Origin: Eulemur rufifrons
Taxonomy: Eukaryota; Chordata; Mammalia; Primates; Lemuridae
DNA length: 64,000 nt
Direction: 5' to 3'
Assembly (NCBI RefSeq): GCF_041146395.1
Contig: NC_090989.1
Span: 282,378,343 to 282,442,342, forward strand
Position numbers and translations under genes: made by a program. Positions 1 to 10,200 of the stretch are shown one piece after another. The notes beneath the pieces were generated by a model. It saw nothing but the letters and a program-made list of their open reading frames with translations. It made no database searches and had not been told where the DNA came from. Each line of letters opens with the position of its first letter. The first letter of the stretch is position 1.

Positions 1-492
1 GTTGTCCTATGAAATCCACTTTTTGTTACATGTCACAATCCAATCAAGAAATGGTTCATTGTTGAGTACAGTAAGAGAAGATAATACTTCAAAATGACAA
101 TTTTTTTTTATTTGATTTTCGGTCACCTCACGAAGCACCCACTCATCGAGCTTTTTCACCTTTCCAATTTGCTTCAAATGCTGAACGACCGTAGAATGGT
201 CCACGTTGAGTTCTTCGGCAACTTCTCCTGTACTTGTAAGAGGATCAGGTTCGATGATTGTGCTCAATTGGTAGTTGTCAACTTCCAATGGCCAGCCACT
301 GTGCTCCTCATCTTCAAGGTTCTCCTCTCCTTTGCAAAACTTCTTGAACCACCACTACACTCTATGTTCGTTAGCAGTTCCTGGGCCAAATGCGTTGTTG
401 ATGTTTTGAGTTGTCTCTGCTGCTTTATGACCCATTTTGAACTCGAATAAGAAAATTGCTTGAATTTGGTTTTTGTCTAAAATCATTTCCAT
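1..492 (-). pseudogene. Mariner transposase remnant, N-terminal part
   Basis: Reading from the ATG at 492-490, the frame matches the DNA-binding half of an Hsmar1/SETMAR-like mariner transposase. Visible parts are the start MEMILDKNQI, then FEFKMGHKAAETT, then the second helix-turn-helix region EVAEELNVDHSTVVQHLKQIG and VKKLDEWV. It is dead. Codon 46 is a stop (355-357 on plus) where the family has Gln before two Trp, a simple C-to-T change, and a second stop sits at 7-9. The catalytic Asp of the TCDEKW motif reads Asn here (TCNKKW). No frameshift is seen between codon 1 and the edge. Being DNA-transposon debris, it has no cellular role that can be inferred. Confidence 0.85.
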
Positions 493-666
493 AGTCTAAA
501 ACACATAAAATAAACAGTGAGTAATAAGTCATTAGCAAAAAACATAAAGCGAGAAATGCACATTAAAATGATGTTAACATAACCATATTTGTTTAAGAAT
601 GTATTCCATTATCAAAGGGCAAATTTCAACAATGCTAAAACTGCAGTTACTTTTGCACCAACCTGA
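1..666 (-). mobile_element. Hsmar1-type mariner transposon, 5' part, cut by window edge
   Basis: A Tc1/mariner element lies on the minus strand with its 5' end at 666. The outer terminal inverted repeat is at about 641-666 (TTTTGCACCAACCTGA on plus) and is followed by the expected TA at 667-668. The transposase frame begins about 175 bases inside the terminus, as in Hsmar1. The 3' half and second terminal repeat lie beyond the left edge. The family call rests on the terminal repeat and on transposase wording. Confidence 0.88.
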
Positions 667-668
667 TA

Positions 669-1275
669 GAATGGCGACTGCCAGAGGCTGGTTTTCAGTG
701 AAGTCCACACCTCTAAAGAGAACAAATATAGCAAAGAGGTTGTAGAAGGAAAAGCAGGTTTGGGATTTAAACAAAACCAACAAAATACTGGACAAATTTG
801 GCTTAATGGAAGTTCTGAGACATCTCCTTTGTCTCTATGTCCTGTCCACTATGGACAGGTTTCTGAAGGTTTATTATCTTCATTACAGAAGGGAACCTAC
901 CCAAGTCCTCATGGTTTTTCCTTGGAGGAGCCAGGTGTGCTTAGCTTGGAGCAGAGAAGATGAGAGCAGGAGGTGGCTCATGATGGTGACCTTCAACTTA
1001 CCTTATGCCAACCTGGGAGAAGAGTCCTTCTGGGTTATCTAGTGGCAATAACAAGAACCAGTTGCAGGGAAGCTGTAGGAAGTAAAATTTTAGCCTAATA
1101 TTGCAAAGGACTTTAATGGGTACAGAGTTGGAAAAGTTTTGTGGATAGATGGTGGTGATGGTTACACAACAATGTGAATGTACCTAGTGCCACAGGACTG
1201 GAAACTTAAAAATGATTAAAATGGTAAATTTTATGTTATATTTATTTTACCACAATTTTTTAAAAAAATTAAGTA
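669..1275 (+). mobile_element. L1 3' end interrupted by an LTR-like segment
   Basis: 669-700 reads like the L1 3' UTR phrase AGAATGG..GACTGCCAG.GGCTG. 1112-1275 resumes with the L1 3' UTR (TTAATGGGTACAGAG, ACAACAATGTGAATGTAC, TAAAATGGTAAATTTTATGT) and ends in T/A-rich sequence. Between them sits the LTR-like block at 719-1113. It directly abuts the TA of the mariner. Confidence 0.7.
719..1113 (+). repeat. LTR-like segment, copy A of three
   Basis: This block aligns by eye over almost its whole length with 11430-11812, at roughly 85% identity, and its first 95 bases also align with 7718-7811. Shared phrases include CATGGTTT.TCCTTGGAGGAG, AAGATGAGAGCAGGAGGTGG and TTAGCCTAATATTGCAAAGGA. I infer an ERVL-type LTR fragment because copy C continues into a typical LTR16/LTR33-like tail. 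No coding content is seen. Confidence 0.55.
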
Positions 1276-1309
1276 ATGTAAAAATAAGGGAAGGTGGATA
1301 GTCACTTAA

Positions 1310-1995
1310 TAGTGACTTAACAGTAGAGAAATCTGGCAAACACCAGCTTAACCAAGAAGTCAAGGTAAACATCACCAGTGATGGGACACAGTTGTGCCTC
1401 CTGATACGATCCACTAGAGAGAGGACAACATGACTTCTGTGATATTCCTGCCAAAAACACATAACCTGAATCTAATCAGGACATCAGTCGGACTCAAATT
1501 GAAAGACATATGACAAAATAACTGGGTCATACTTTTTAAAAACAATGTGTTGTGAAAGACAAAAAAGGCTGAGGAACTATTCCCTATTAAAGGATACCAA
1601 AGCGATGTGACAACCAAAGGCACTGTGTGATCTAAGATTGTCTTTTGCTGACTTGATTGGGACAGTTGGTGAAATGTGAGTGAAGTCTGTGGATTACTTA
1701 AGAGTATCTTATCAGTGATAATTTCATGATCTTGTTTATTGTATTGTGGTTACGGAAGAAGATGTCCTTGCTTTGGAGAAATATACCCTGAAGGGAGCAA
1801 AGAGCATCATAATGTCTGCATGAAAAAGAAAATAATATGGATACATTTATTTAGAGAGAGACGGGTGAAGCAAATGTGGCAAAATGTTACCAGTCACAGA
1901 ATCTGGGTGGAGAGTGTACAGGAATTCTTTGTACTGTTCTTGCAACTGTAAGTTTGAAATTATGTCGAAATAAATTGTTTTAAAACGGTCATTCA
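1310..1995 (+). mobile_element. L1 3' UTR (L1ME/L1MC type)
   Basis: The wording is typical of mammalian L1 3' UTRs: CTTAACCAAG.AGTCAAGGT, CAAAAACACATAACCTGAATCTAATCAGGA, AAAGACAAAAAAGGCTGAGGAAC, and a tail GGAATTCTTTGTACTGTTCTTGCAACTG with AAATAAATTGTTTTAAAA. The same family appears reversed at 50709-51440. No ORF2 remains. Confidence 0.75.
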
Positions 1996-2204
1996 TAAGG
2001 GGCAGGGAAAGTATCAACACAGTGTATATGGTGAGAAAAAAAATCAGTAACGCCAGGCTGCGCTGACGAGGCCTTTGAAATTGTGCAGTTCACCTCATCC
2101 TACTTCCTTAATGATTCCCCACTCCCCCATCTGACTGCACCACCTTAATTCAAGTCCTCTAGTTCTGCAAACGTAAAGATAAATTCTGCTCAAAATCTGC
2201 GCTC

Positions 2205-2360
2205 TGTGAAAAATGACCTGTGGGGTACAATGTACACTACTCGGGTGATGGATACACCCAAAGCCCAGACCCCCCCACTACACAATATATACATATTAAT
2301 AAAACGGAATCCAACTTATACCCCCTAAATCCATTAACATAAAACTTTAAAACCAGGCCC
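2205..2360 (+). mobile_element. Short 5'-truncated primate L1 3' end
   Basis: The phrases GTACACTACTCGGGTGATGG, AAGCCCAGACCCC.CCACTACACAATATATACAT and ACTTATACCCCCTAAATC match the terminal 3' UTR of primate L1. Length is about 150 bases, so this is a severely truncated insertion. Bases 1996-2204 before it show nothing recognisable. Confidence 0.65.
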
Positions 2361-2524
2361 TGACAAACAACTCTTAAACACTATTTAAATTAATAAATCA
2401 TCTTGCGTAAGAAAGCTGTTTTGTTATCTTGAGTTTATATAGTTGCTTGCATTTCCTGACATCTACCTCACTTTTACTGTGTTGCCATTTATAGCTTTTC
2501 TTAAGGGGAGGGGTGAGGATAACA

Positions 2525-2705
2525 GGAAACTTCTAGCTGTGGAACTTTTAACAAGTTATTGAACCTCCCTGAACCTATTTCCTTATCTGTAAAACAGGAC
2601 CAGGAATCCTACCGACTTTCATGAAATATCTGTGAGGTTTAGTAACACCTTACAGGTAAAGCTTTTGAAATAATGCTTGGTATATAATCACCACTCAGAA
2701 AATCA
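2525..2705 (+). repeat. MIR
   Basis: The MIR core is readable: AACAAGTTATTGAACCTCCCTGAACC, TTCCTTATCTGTAAAACAGGA, TGTGAGGTTTAGTAACACC and TGCTTGGTATATAATCACCACTCA. Confidence 0.75.
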
Positions 2706-4145
2706 CAGCTGTAAGAAGGTGTCTGTGACTTGTGCTTCTGTCCGCACTGAGGATTCTTTACACAGAATCGAGCAGGGATTAGCACTGGGTCTATCCGTTC
2801 AAATATCTCTAATGACAGGACTCTGTTGCTAATAGCTTGCCAATGAACTGTATCCTATAATTCATGATTTTGGGTGGCCTTTTTTTTTTTATCACTTTTG
2901 GAATATATGAGTCTTTTAAAGTTTTTTGTAGAAAATATTTTTTAACCTAACAAAGTGAAGAAAGTAAAAGTAGAGGAAATATCTGTCTTCATTGGTTTAG
3001 GCTTTGGTTTGTCCATTGTTCCTAGGGAAAGACTAGAGACAGCACATTCTGTTATCATGTTTATGCACCTTCTGGGGGTCCTTAAAGAATTAGAACATGT
3101 GACCCATGTTGTGTACCTTGTCACCAGGGGGAAAAATGTATCAGTCTATTTCTGCCCTGAACCATATGTACTCATAAACACAAGATTTTACATACAATTT
3201 CAGGGGGTTCATAGCCCCCTTAAAGCCCAAACATGGACCTCTGGATAGGATCATGCTTGATCATAAACATCATCAGGGCTCCAATGCCCGGGGCTCAATC
3301 GATGCACACTGTAAGTTTGTGAAAGCAATGAGTTCGTGAATTATGTCATATCTGCTTTCTTGGATCCTCTCTCCAAATTATTCTATCTCTTTGTATATTC
3401 AGATCTCATCTCTCCCTCATGCTCAGTCCCTCTTCCCCTCCCTCCTCCCCTCACAAGGAGATTTTCCTTTGTCTCATTCTCTGATTCAGTGGTTTAGACT
3501 CTGATTGGCGCAATAAAGTACAAATAGACTTTGCTCCCCCAGCCATTAGTTTTCAGGATTTCTCTGTGGCTCCCCTCTTCTGGGAAACTCAGAAATTGAT
3601 CAGTGGAAACACACATTTCCCCTGAACCTAGTAAGGAGTCTTTTATCACGTCAACAGAAAACTTTTCATTTTGGAAAGGAATGGACAGAGTTTCTCTAAG
3701 GTGTTGTAAATTCTTGAGAATGTTGGCACTTACATGCCTGCATCTGTGTGTGTTTGTGGGATATAAATTACTTTAAAGGACTTCATTTCAAGCAATATCA
3801 GATTTTAATTATTATGATCTTATGTTTGGGTAAAAGGCAGCACCCTGCTGCTAATATCTTCCAAAATGAACAAGCCATTAGCTTGGTGCTATTAGCTCAG
3901 GAGTATTAGAATGAGCAATCAGAATTAAAGTTGTCAGTATTTAATTAAAATATGGTGCAACTCCCATCATATTCATAGAGCATGTGGTTTAAGCATTCAG
4001 ACTGAGAAAGCACCCTCATCAATTAATAATTATTAAAGATTCACTGGACGCAGAACAATGCATTGGGTGGTTGGGCAGAATGTCACCAGACAGATTTAAA
4101 ACCAAATCTTCCTCGGATAAACCACAACGTAACTGAGCCACCTGT
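2706..4145. other. Single-copy sequence; possible conserved non-coding block at 3790-4050
   Basis: No repeat or gene is recognised. A T11 run sits near 2880-2890. 3790-4050 is AT-rich and homeodomain-motif-rich (TTTAATTATTATGATC, TATTTAATTAAAATATGG, CAATTAATAATTATTAAAG), a texture common in vertebrate enhancers. Conservation is not testable here. Confidence 0.3.
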
Positions 4146-4147
4146 CG

Positions 4148-4257
4148 TAATCAGCGTGGTATAATGCTTAAGACCTTGCAGGTTGCTCTGAGGATTAAAT
4201 TAAGGCAGCATTCAGTTCCGGGGACATAGTCGGCATTCATGTTAGTCATTTGACAAA
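4148..4257 (+). repeat. MIR fragment
   Basis: The 5' phrase GTGGTATAATGCTTAAGACCTTGCAG is joined to GGTTGCTCTGAGGATTAAAT and to a GGGACATAGTCGGCATTCA tail, as in an internally deleted MIR. Confidence 0.5.
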
Positions 4258-4835
4258 TACATATTGAATGAGCCCGACATTTTGCTGAACAGCTGGGGAG
4301 CCCATGGTACAGCCAGGCCCAGTCTAGCCCAATAAATATGACTGAAAGTATCTGAAGGGGATTATTTGTTCCTCCGTGTTTAACTGGTTAAGAGTCAGAG
4401 CATCAATCATTTTTAAATTGCTTAGAATTGGGTTTATTATAATTAATCTAAAGCAAGTGTGGTAAATAATCCTCTTTTTGTCTCTTCTGAATCTTTTCCT
4501 GCTATTTCCTGCCTGTCAAAATTTTGACATGATCTGATGCTGATGCCAAGATGATCACTGTGAGGACAATGACCAGTGTGACCCCTGAAGACAAAGAGGA
4601 TCCTGGAAATCAGCAAAGCAGCCTAGACTGAGGCCTCTGCCCCTGACAGGTATCTCTTATGCAAATGAATTAACCCTCTGAACCTCGCTGCTAGAGAGTA
4701 AGGAAGTGACTCCTTTCTGGAGCTAACAATCCAGAAGGGGATAAGCTTAAGAGGAACTTCTCATTAATTCGAGGAGGGAAGAGAGATTCCTTAACCATCA
4801 ACACTGATCACAGCCACCTTGCCAGGATGCCTGCA
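4258..4835. other. Single-copy block with octamer motif
   Basis: No repeat or gene is recognised. It has AT-rich homeobox-type motifs around 4400-4470 and a perfect octamer ATGCAAAT at 4659-4666. It is listed as a candidate regulatory region only. Confidence 0.25.
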
Positions 4836-4837
4836 CT

Positions 4838-5480
4838 CTCGGGTTCATTCATTTATTCAACAACATCCACCTATAAAAGGATTAAAGAAGATCCAAATAG
4901 AACACGTTCCTGTTTTCATGGCACCTGTCTACAGCTTAGTAGGGGCGGCAGACATAAATGGAACCCGAAACACAATGAGGTGCAAGTGTAAGGTAAGAGA
5001 CATGCATAGAGAATTGTGGAGTCGCTCAAGTGGAAGATCGGAGCGTCCTCCTGATGAGGGGAGGCCTGAGCTAACCCTGCCACGCTAAATAGGGGCTACC
5101 CAGGTGCAGTGGGGGTAGAGGTTTGGTGAAACCCGCGGGCCAGAGCAAAGTCTCCAAAGTGAGAGCAGCATGCTGCGTGGGCTGGTGGAGACTACCAGGA
5201 AGAAGCCAGAGAGGCCTTGGATGGCATTTCCTAAGTAAATGTGACAACTGTCATATGGCCTGGGCTTTCTTCTATAGGCAGGGGTGGGGCTCATGCAATA
5301 GATGGCTTTAAGTGGGGGTGTCATGTGACCAGATCTGTGTTCTTGAAAGTCCACTCTCTGGCTATGGAGAAAATGGGCAGAAGTGTCCAAGCTTAGAAGC
5401 AGAGAGACCAGAAAAGCAGGGGAGACCTCTACCTGCAGAGCAGCTGACAAAGGACCGCATGCGAGCCATACTCTTCCCAG
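4838..5480 (-). repeat. L2 LINE, 3' part
   Basis: It reads as a reverse L2: CATTTATTCAACA start, TTCCTGTTTTCATGGCACC, CCTGATGAGGGGAGGCC, then GGTGTCATGTGACCAGATCTG and CACTCTCTGGCTATGG, in the order expected of the antisense 3' end. Strongly diverged. A 132-codon minus-strand frame across it (5085-5483) has no recognisable content. Confidence 0.65.
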
Positions 5481-6045
5481 CACAGGAAGCCAGGAGGTAT
5501 TTTAAATATTTTAGTAAATTATTGATTGCCCATTTAGATGTTCACTTAATCAACCACTGAGCGTGTTGTTAGGGGCTTCCACTATCTGCCATGTTCATGC
5601 GTAATTAAGTACAAAACATCTCAGGAACGGACCCTTTTACCAACACATTAGGCCAAATCTAAGTGGAACAAAATGCAAGTTGTTTGTCCAGCCTCAACCG
5701 CAGAGCATTTGAGGGAGGAATTGCCTCCTAATTCTATTACTGAGTTATGTGGGTGGTGCATTTTAATCAAGAGGGACCATGGACTGCCAGCATCAGAAGC
5801 TACTAAACCTGGAACCCTCACCCAGAACCCGGAAGCAGAGGCAGAGGCTTGGCTTCTGGGATCCCAGGGGAGGCCAAGGCACGTGGGGCAGCAGTGGCTC
5901 TAGGATCTCAGAAGCTTCCATGTAGCTCCCACTACTCCTCCCAGCACCCCTCCAGCTTCCCCTCCTCCAACCCTTGGTGAGACAACAAAAGAAAGCAATG
6001 AGATTTCTGACAAAGAAACAATCCACTCACCTTGAAGCTGGAGTC
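5481..6045. other. Unannotated single-copy sequence
   Basis: No gene or repeat is recognised. 5490-5660 is AT-rich, and 5815-5960 is purine- then pyrimidine-rich. Open frames here are short and overlap on both strands. Confidence 0.3.
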
Positions 6046-6530
6046 TTATTTTTTTTAATGTGTTGCTTTGTGTTTTCCAAATTACAAAATACATGCTTAT
6101 TTTGAAATCTGGGAAACTGTAGAAAAAGCCTACATAAAAAAATTAAGTTATGCATAATTCCACCACTCAACATTTGGGTTATTCACACATATACATACTT
6201 TTACAAAATTGGAATCATACTATTTAATGACCTGCATCTTTCATAATACAGTTTAAATAGCTTTCCCTGTCATAAAATAGTCTTCTAAAACATCATTTTA
6301 ATGACCATCAGAGATTCCATGGCTTTACGTAATTTCTTGAATCCCCTATTGTTGACTGCTTAGATTTTCCCATCTTAAACCCCTTGATCTTAGCCAAAAG
6401 GCTGAGATGTGATGCCACCTTAAACAATACAGCTGTGGACATTCTAACTTGTAAATCTTTGTGTATAAAGTAGACACATCCCCTGCAAGTGATGTCTGTG
6501 CACCATTTAGCTATTGAATGCTTTCCCTGT
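6046..6530 (-). mobile_element. Old LINE (L1-like) 3' fragment, reverse
   Basis: The phrases TTTTCCAAATTACAAAATACATGCTTATTTTGAAA, ATAATTCCACCACTCAACATTTGG, GGAATCATACTATTTAATGACC and AATCCCCTATTGTTGACTGCTTAG resemble a widespread reversed L1-type 3' region. It is interrupted at 6381-6415 by a U2-like insert. Family assignment is uncertain. Confidence 0.5.
6381..6415 (-). pseudogene. RNU2 (pseudogene): 3'-truncated U2 snRNA pseudogene
   Basis: On the minus strand, about 31 bases from 6413 to 6383 match the 5' end of U2 snRNA with four differences. They include the invariant core CCTTTTGGCTAAGATCAAG (RNU2 branch-site-proximal stem I region). The copy begins at the exact RNA 5' end and stops after about 31 bases. 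It is bracketed by CATCTTAAAC (6371-6380) and CACCTTAAAC (6416-6425), a 9-of-10 direct repeat. This matches the known class of 3'-truncated snRNA retropseudogenes with target-site repeats. It is far too short to be a functional RNA. Confidence 0.72.
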
Positions 6531-7129
6531 GTGGGAGAACAGTGCAGATGATAGCCAGGAGCCTGATTTCCACCTTAGTGGTGTCACCAGTTCATCCTTA
6601 GGAGGCAGTGTCTAGTTGAGGTGGAGAAAGCCCAGGTGTTAGGAGACAGACAGACATGTGCCCAGATCCCAGCTCTGCCACTTTGGCAGTGATCCCGCTA
6701 TAGAAGTGTGTGGCTACAACTAAAACAGATAAAAAGCTTAAGGTAGTTTGAAGGGAGAAGGGCTCATTGGTTTCACAGGATAGATGGTCTGGGGATACCT
6801 AATGCAGGGCTAATGCAATGGCTTGTCAGGGAACCAAACTCTTTCATCAGTCTGCCCCAGCACCCTTAACCTCATCCTCACTGCTGCCATTCCATGGCTA
6901 CAGGATGGCAGGGCCCCAACTCTGCAGTACAGACAGGAAGGAGGAAGCAGAGAGGTGGCACCAGCTGACTTCTGCTCACACTCATTGGCCAAAACAATGT
7001 CACATGGCTACTTCTATCAGCAAGTCAGGCTGGGAAATGGAGTTTTATCTTTGTTTTCCAGCCTCTATTAGCACCACCATCCAAAAGAAATATAATGTGA
7101 GCTACATATTTTCTAGTAGTCATGTTTAA
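6531..7129. other. Unannotated single-copy sequence
   Basis: No repeat or gene is recognised beyond a possible MIR trace near 6640-6700 (CAGATCCCAGCTCTGCCACTT). Chance frames of 82 and 103 codons overlap at 6818-7129. Confidence 0.3.
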
Positions 7130-8067
7130 AAAGTTAAAGAGGCTTGCACCCCTTAGGCTGGTTACTATCAAAAACAAAAACCAAAAGGAGATAACAAGTG
7201 TTGGCAAGAATGTGGAGAAATTGGAAAGCTTGTGCACTGTTGGTAGGAATGTAAAATGGTGCCGCCGCTGTGGAAAACAGCATGGCAGTTCTTCAGAAGC
7301 TTAAAAATAGAATTACCATATGATCCAGCAATTCCACTTCTGGATATATACCCAAAGAATTGAAAGCAAGGTCTTGAGGAGATATGTGTACACCCATGTC
7401 CATAGCAGCATCACTCCCAGCAACCAAAAGGTGGAAGCAGCTCAAGTGTCCAATGAGTGAACAAACAAAATGTGGTCTATGCATACAACGGAATAGTATT
7501 CAGCCTTAAGGATAAAGGAAATTCTGACACATGCTACAACATGGATGAACCTTGAAGACATTATGCTCAGTGAAATAAGCCAGTCACAAAAGGACAAATA
7601 CTGTATGATTCCACTTATAGGAAGTACCTAAAGAAGTCAAATTCATGGAGACAGAAGGTATTATAGAATAGTGACTGCCAGGGGCTCGTTTTCAGCAAAG
7701 TCTCTACCTCTAAAGAGAACAAACATAGCGTAGAGGTTGTAGAAGGAAGGGAAGTTTTGAGATTTAAACAAAACCAACAAAACATTGGCTAAATCTGACT
7801 TTATAGAGGTTCAAGAGGTACCTAGAGGAGTCAAATTCACAGAGACAGAAAGTAGAATGGTGGTGGCCAGGAGCTGTGGGGAGAGAGGAATGGGGAGTTT
7901 TTGTTTAATAGGTACAGAGTTTCAGTTTTGCAAGATGAAAAGGGTTCTGGAGATGGGCGGTGGTGATGTCTGCACAGCAGTTTGCATGTACTTGATGCCG
8001 CTGAACCGGACGCTGAAAAGTGGTCAATTTTATGTTTTGTGCATTTTACTACAATCTCTTCAAAAGA
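7130..8067 (+). mobile_element. L1 (L1M) end of ORF2 plus 3' UTR, with internal insert
   Basis: Classic L1 wording: AACAAGTGTTGGCAAGAATGTGGAGAAATTGG, TTGGTAGGAATGTAAAATGGT, GATCCAGCAATTCCACTTCTGG, ACATGGATGAACCTTGAAGACAT, GTGAAATAAGCCAGTCACAAAAGGACAAATACTGTATGATTCCACTTAT, and a 3' UTR ending CAATTTTATGTTTTGTGCATTTTACTACAAT. ORF2 is broken. About 60 bases around GAGTCAAATTCA occur twice (from about 7630 and 7815), on either side of an LTR-like insert at 7690-7811. Confidence 0.85.
7690..7811 (+). repeat. LTR-like segment, copy B of three, inside L1
   Basis: It starts with GTTTTCAG.AAAGTCT..ACCTCTAAAGAGAACAAA, shared with copy A at about 700-725, and continues through AGAGGTTGTAGAAGGAAG to the TTTATAGAGGTTC region shared with copies A and C. 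It enters the L1 3' UTR at the same point (GACTGCCAGGGGCT) as copy A but leaves it at a different one. Confidence 0.5.
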
Positions 8068-8310
8068 TAAATGGAAAAAGGAATTAATTTTAACAATATA
8101 TCTTATTTAACCCAATACATCCAAAATATGTAATCAATATATAGATTACTAATGAGATAGTTTACATTCCTTTTTTTAATACTAAGTCCTTGAAATTCTT
8201 TGTGGATCTTACAGCACATCTCCTGTTGGGCTAGCCACTTTTGCTACCTGTTAGCTACTGTGCCCACTGGCCACACGCGGCTAGGGGCTGCACTATCGGA
8301 CAGTGAGGCC
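8068..8310. mobile_element. Non-autonomous DNA transposon remnant (hAT-like)
   Basis: The order of phrases matches a common mammalian DNA element: GAATTAATTTTAACAATATATCTTATTTAACCCAA, ATACATCCAAAATATGTAATCAATATA, then TTACAGCACATCTC and the terminal GGCCACACGCGGCTAGGGGCTGCACTATCGGACAG. The exact family name is not certain to me. Confidence 0.5.
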
Positions 8311-8374
8311 CTGGAATAAAGGCAGGCAAGGGACAAACAGGAGTGGGAAACAGAGGTTGGGTCAGCCAGCCTGA

Positions 8375-8560
8375 CCTGTCTGTCACATCTTGGCTGGGCC
8401 ACTCAACCTCCCTGAGCTGGGGATGGTGGATGGGTGGGCCGTAAGAGCCAACTCCTTGTGGTTGACGCAAGGATTATATTGGAAAATACATGGAGCCCAC
8501 AGTAAACTGCCTGGCACACAGTAGCTACTTTTGTAAATAGTTGCAATTGCTATTCATGTT
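8375..8560 (+). repeat. MIR
   Basis: TTGGCTGGGCCACTCAACCTCCCTGAGCTGGGGATGG, GACGCAAGGATTATAT and the tail CTGCCTGGCACACAGTAGCTAC read as a plus-strand MIR. Confidence 0.65.
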
Positions 8561-8589
8561 TCCATGGAGAATAGAGATAATAATTTTAA

Positions 8590-8885
8590 AAGGACGTGAC
8601 AGAAACTTAAAAAAAAAAGTTTGTAAGACAATAGGGGAAATTTGAATATGTTTTGTATGTGTTGTGTTTTAAAAGAGTCATCGTTCAGAGGTACATCCTG
8701 AGATATCTACAGGTAAGGTTATATGATATGGGCATTTGGGCTCAAAATAATATAGGAGGAGCAGAGGTAGATGGGGGAAGGTGAAACGAGATTGGCTGTC
8801 AGCTGATGATCGTTGAAACGGGGTTCATTATACTGTTCACTCTCCTTTTATATGTTTAATAGTTTCCATAATGAAAAGTTTAGGG
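8590..8885 (+). mobile_element. L1 3' UTR fragment
   Basis: AATAGGGGAAATTTGAATATG, AAAGAGTCATCGTTCAGAGGTACATCCTGAGATAT, GAAACGAGATTGGCTGTCAGCTGATGATCGTTGAA and TTTCCATAATGAAAAGTTT match an L1M 3' UTR read forward. Confidence 0.72.
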
Positions 8886-9330
8886 GTTTTTTGCTTTTTA
8901 TTTTTATTTTTGAGGATATTATGTAGGTATTCAACATGCCTTAAGTTTTTCAGATTCTAGGTTGTTATTTTGGGAATTTGTTGGTTCTGGTGTCTGCCTG
9001 GTAGAAATAAACGGTCCAAGTGGACTCTTGGGCGCCAGAAGCAGCCAGCGCACTGCCCACCGTGACAGTCTGCGATGGAAAGGAAGCAGATAGCATGGTA
9101 TTACCAACAATCACCTTCTTTATGTAACATCCCCAAGAAAATGACTTCTGTTTTACCTCTGCCCAAAACGTTGATGCTATTTGCACTGGAAGGAGATTGA
9201 AAGCTGTCAAAACAGGAAGTGACTCTATTCAACTGCCTGGTTTGTGTGTGTGTGTTTTCATTATGGATTTAAATATGTAAAAGGTAACTATGGGAATCAC
9301 TGTTATTAAGTCTTTAATTACTCAAAGGTG
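8886..9330. other. Unannotated single-copy sequence
   Basis: No gene or repeat is recognised, apart from a short TG run at about 9241-9254. Confidence 0.3.
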
Positions 9331-9331
9331 A

Positions 9332-10200
9332 GAAATGTTTTTTTAAAAAATAACAACTACATAAAGATAGAATTCACATACCATAAAATTCACTCCTTTA
9401 AATTATACACCCTTTGTATGTTCACAAAGTTGTGCAACCATCATGACCATCTAATTCCAGAACATTTTCTGCCCCTCTCAGTCCCTGGAAACCACTAATC
9501 TACTTTCTGTCTCTATGGATTTGCCTATTCTGCAAATTTCATATAAATGGAATCATACAATATGTGGTCTTCTGTGTCTCGCTTCTTTTACTTAGCATAA
9601 CGTTTTTAAGTTTCAGCCACGTTCTAACATGTATCAGTCCTTCGTTCCTTTTATGGCCAAAAGGAGTGGATATACCACATTTTGTTTTTCACTTCAACAG
9701 TTGATGGACATTTGAGTTGTTTCCAATTTTTTGGCTACTATGACTAATGCTGCTATGAACATTTGTGTACAAGTTATTGTGTGGACATATGTTTTCAACT
9801 TTCTTGGATGTTTATCTAGGAATGGAATTGTTAGGTCATGTGCTAACACTGTTTAAATCTCTGAGAAACTGCCAAACTCTTTTTCACAGTGGCTGCACCA
9901 TTTCACATTCCCACCAGCCATGTATGAGGGCTATAATCGCTCCACATCCTCACCAACGCTTTTTCTTGTCTGACTTTTTGATTATAGTCATCCTACTGAG
10001 TGTGAACTAGAATCTCATTGTGGTTTTGATTTGCATTTCCCTAATGACTAATGATGCTGAGCCTGTTTCCTCATGCTTATTGGTCATTTGTTTGTCTTCT
10101 TTGGAGAAACGTCTGTTCAAATGCTTTGTCCATTTTTAAATTGGAGTATTTGTCTTTTTATTGTTGAGTTGTAAGAGTACTTCTTTTATGAGTTCTAAAT
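9332..10200 (-). mobile_element. L1 ORF2 3' region, reverse (L1M)
   Basis: Reverse L1: CATGACCATCTAATTCCAGAACATTTT, AATGGAATCATACAATATGTGG, GGACATTTGAGTTGTTTCCAATTTTTTGGCTA, AGAAACTGCCAAACTCTTTTTCACAGTGGCTGCACCATTT and GTGGTTTTGATTTGCATTTCCCTAATGACTAATGATG. No long reverse-transcriptase frame survives. Confidence 0.85.

Noticed and set aside
3121..3136. CTCF-like CACCAGGGGGAAA
   Set aside because: Lacks the GC positions after the G run; too weak to call.
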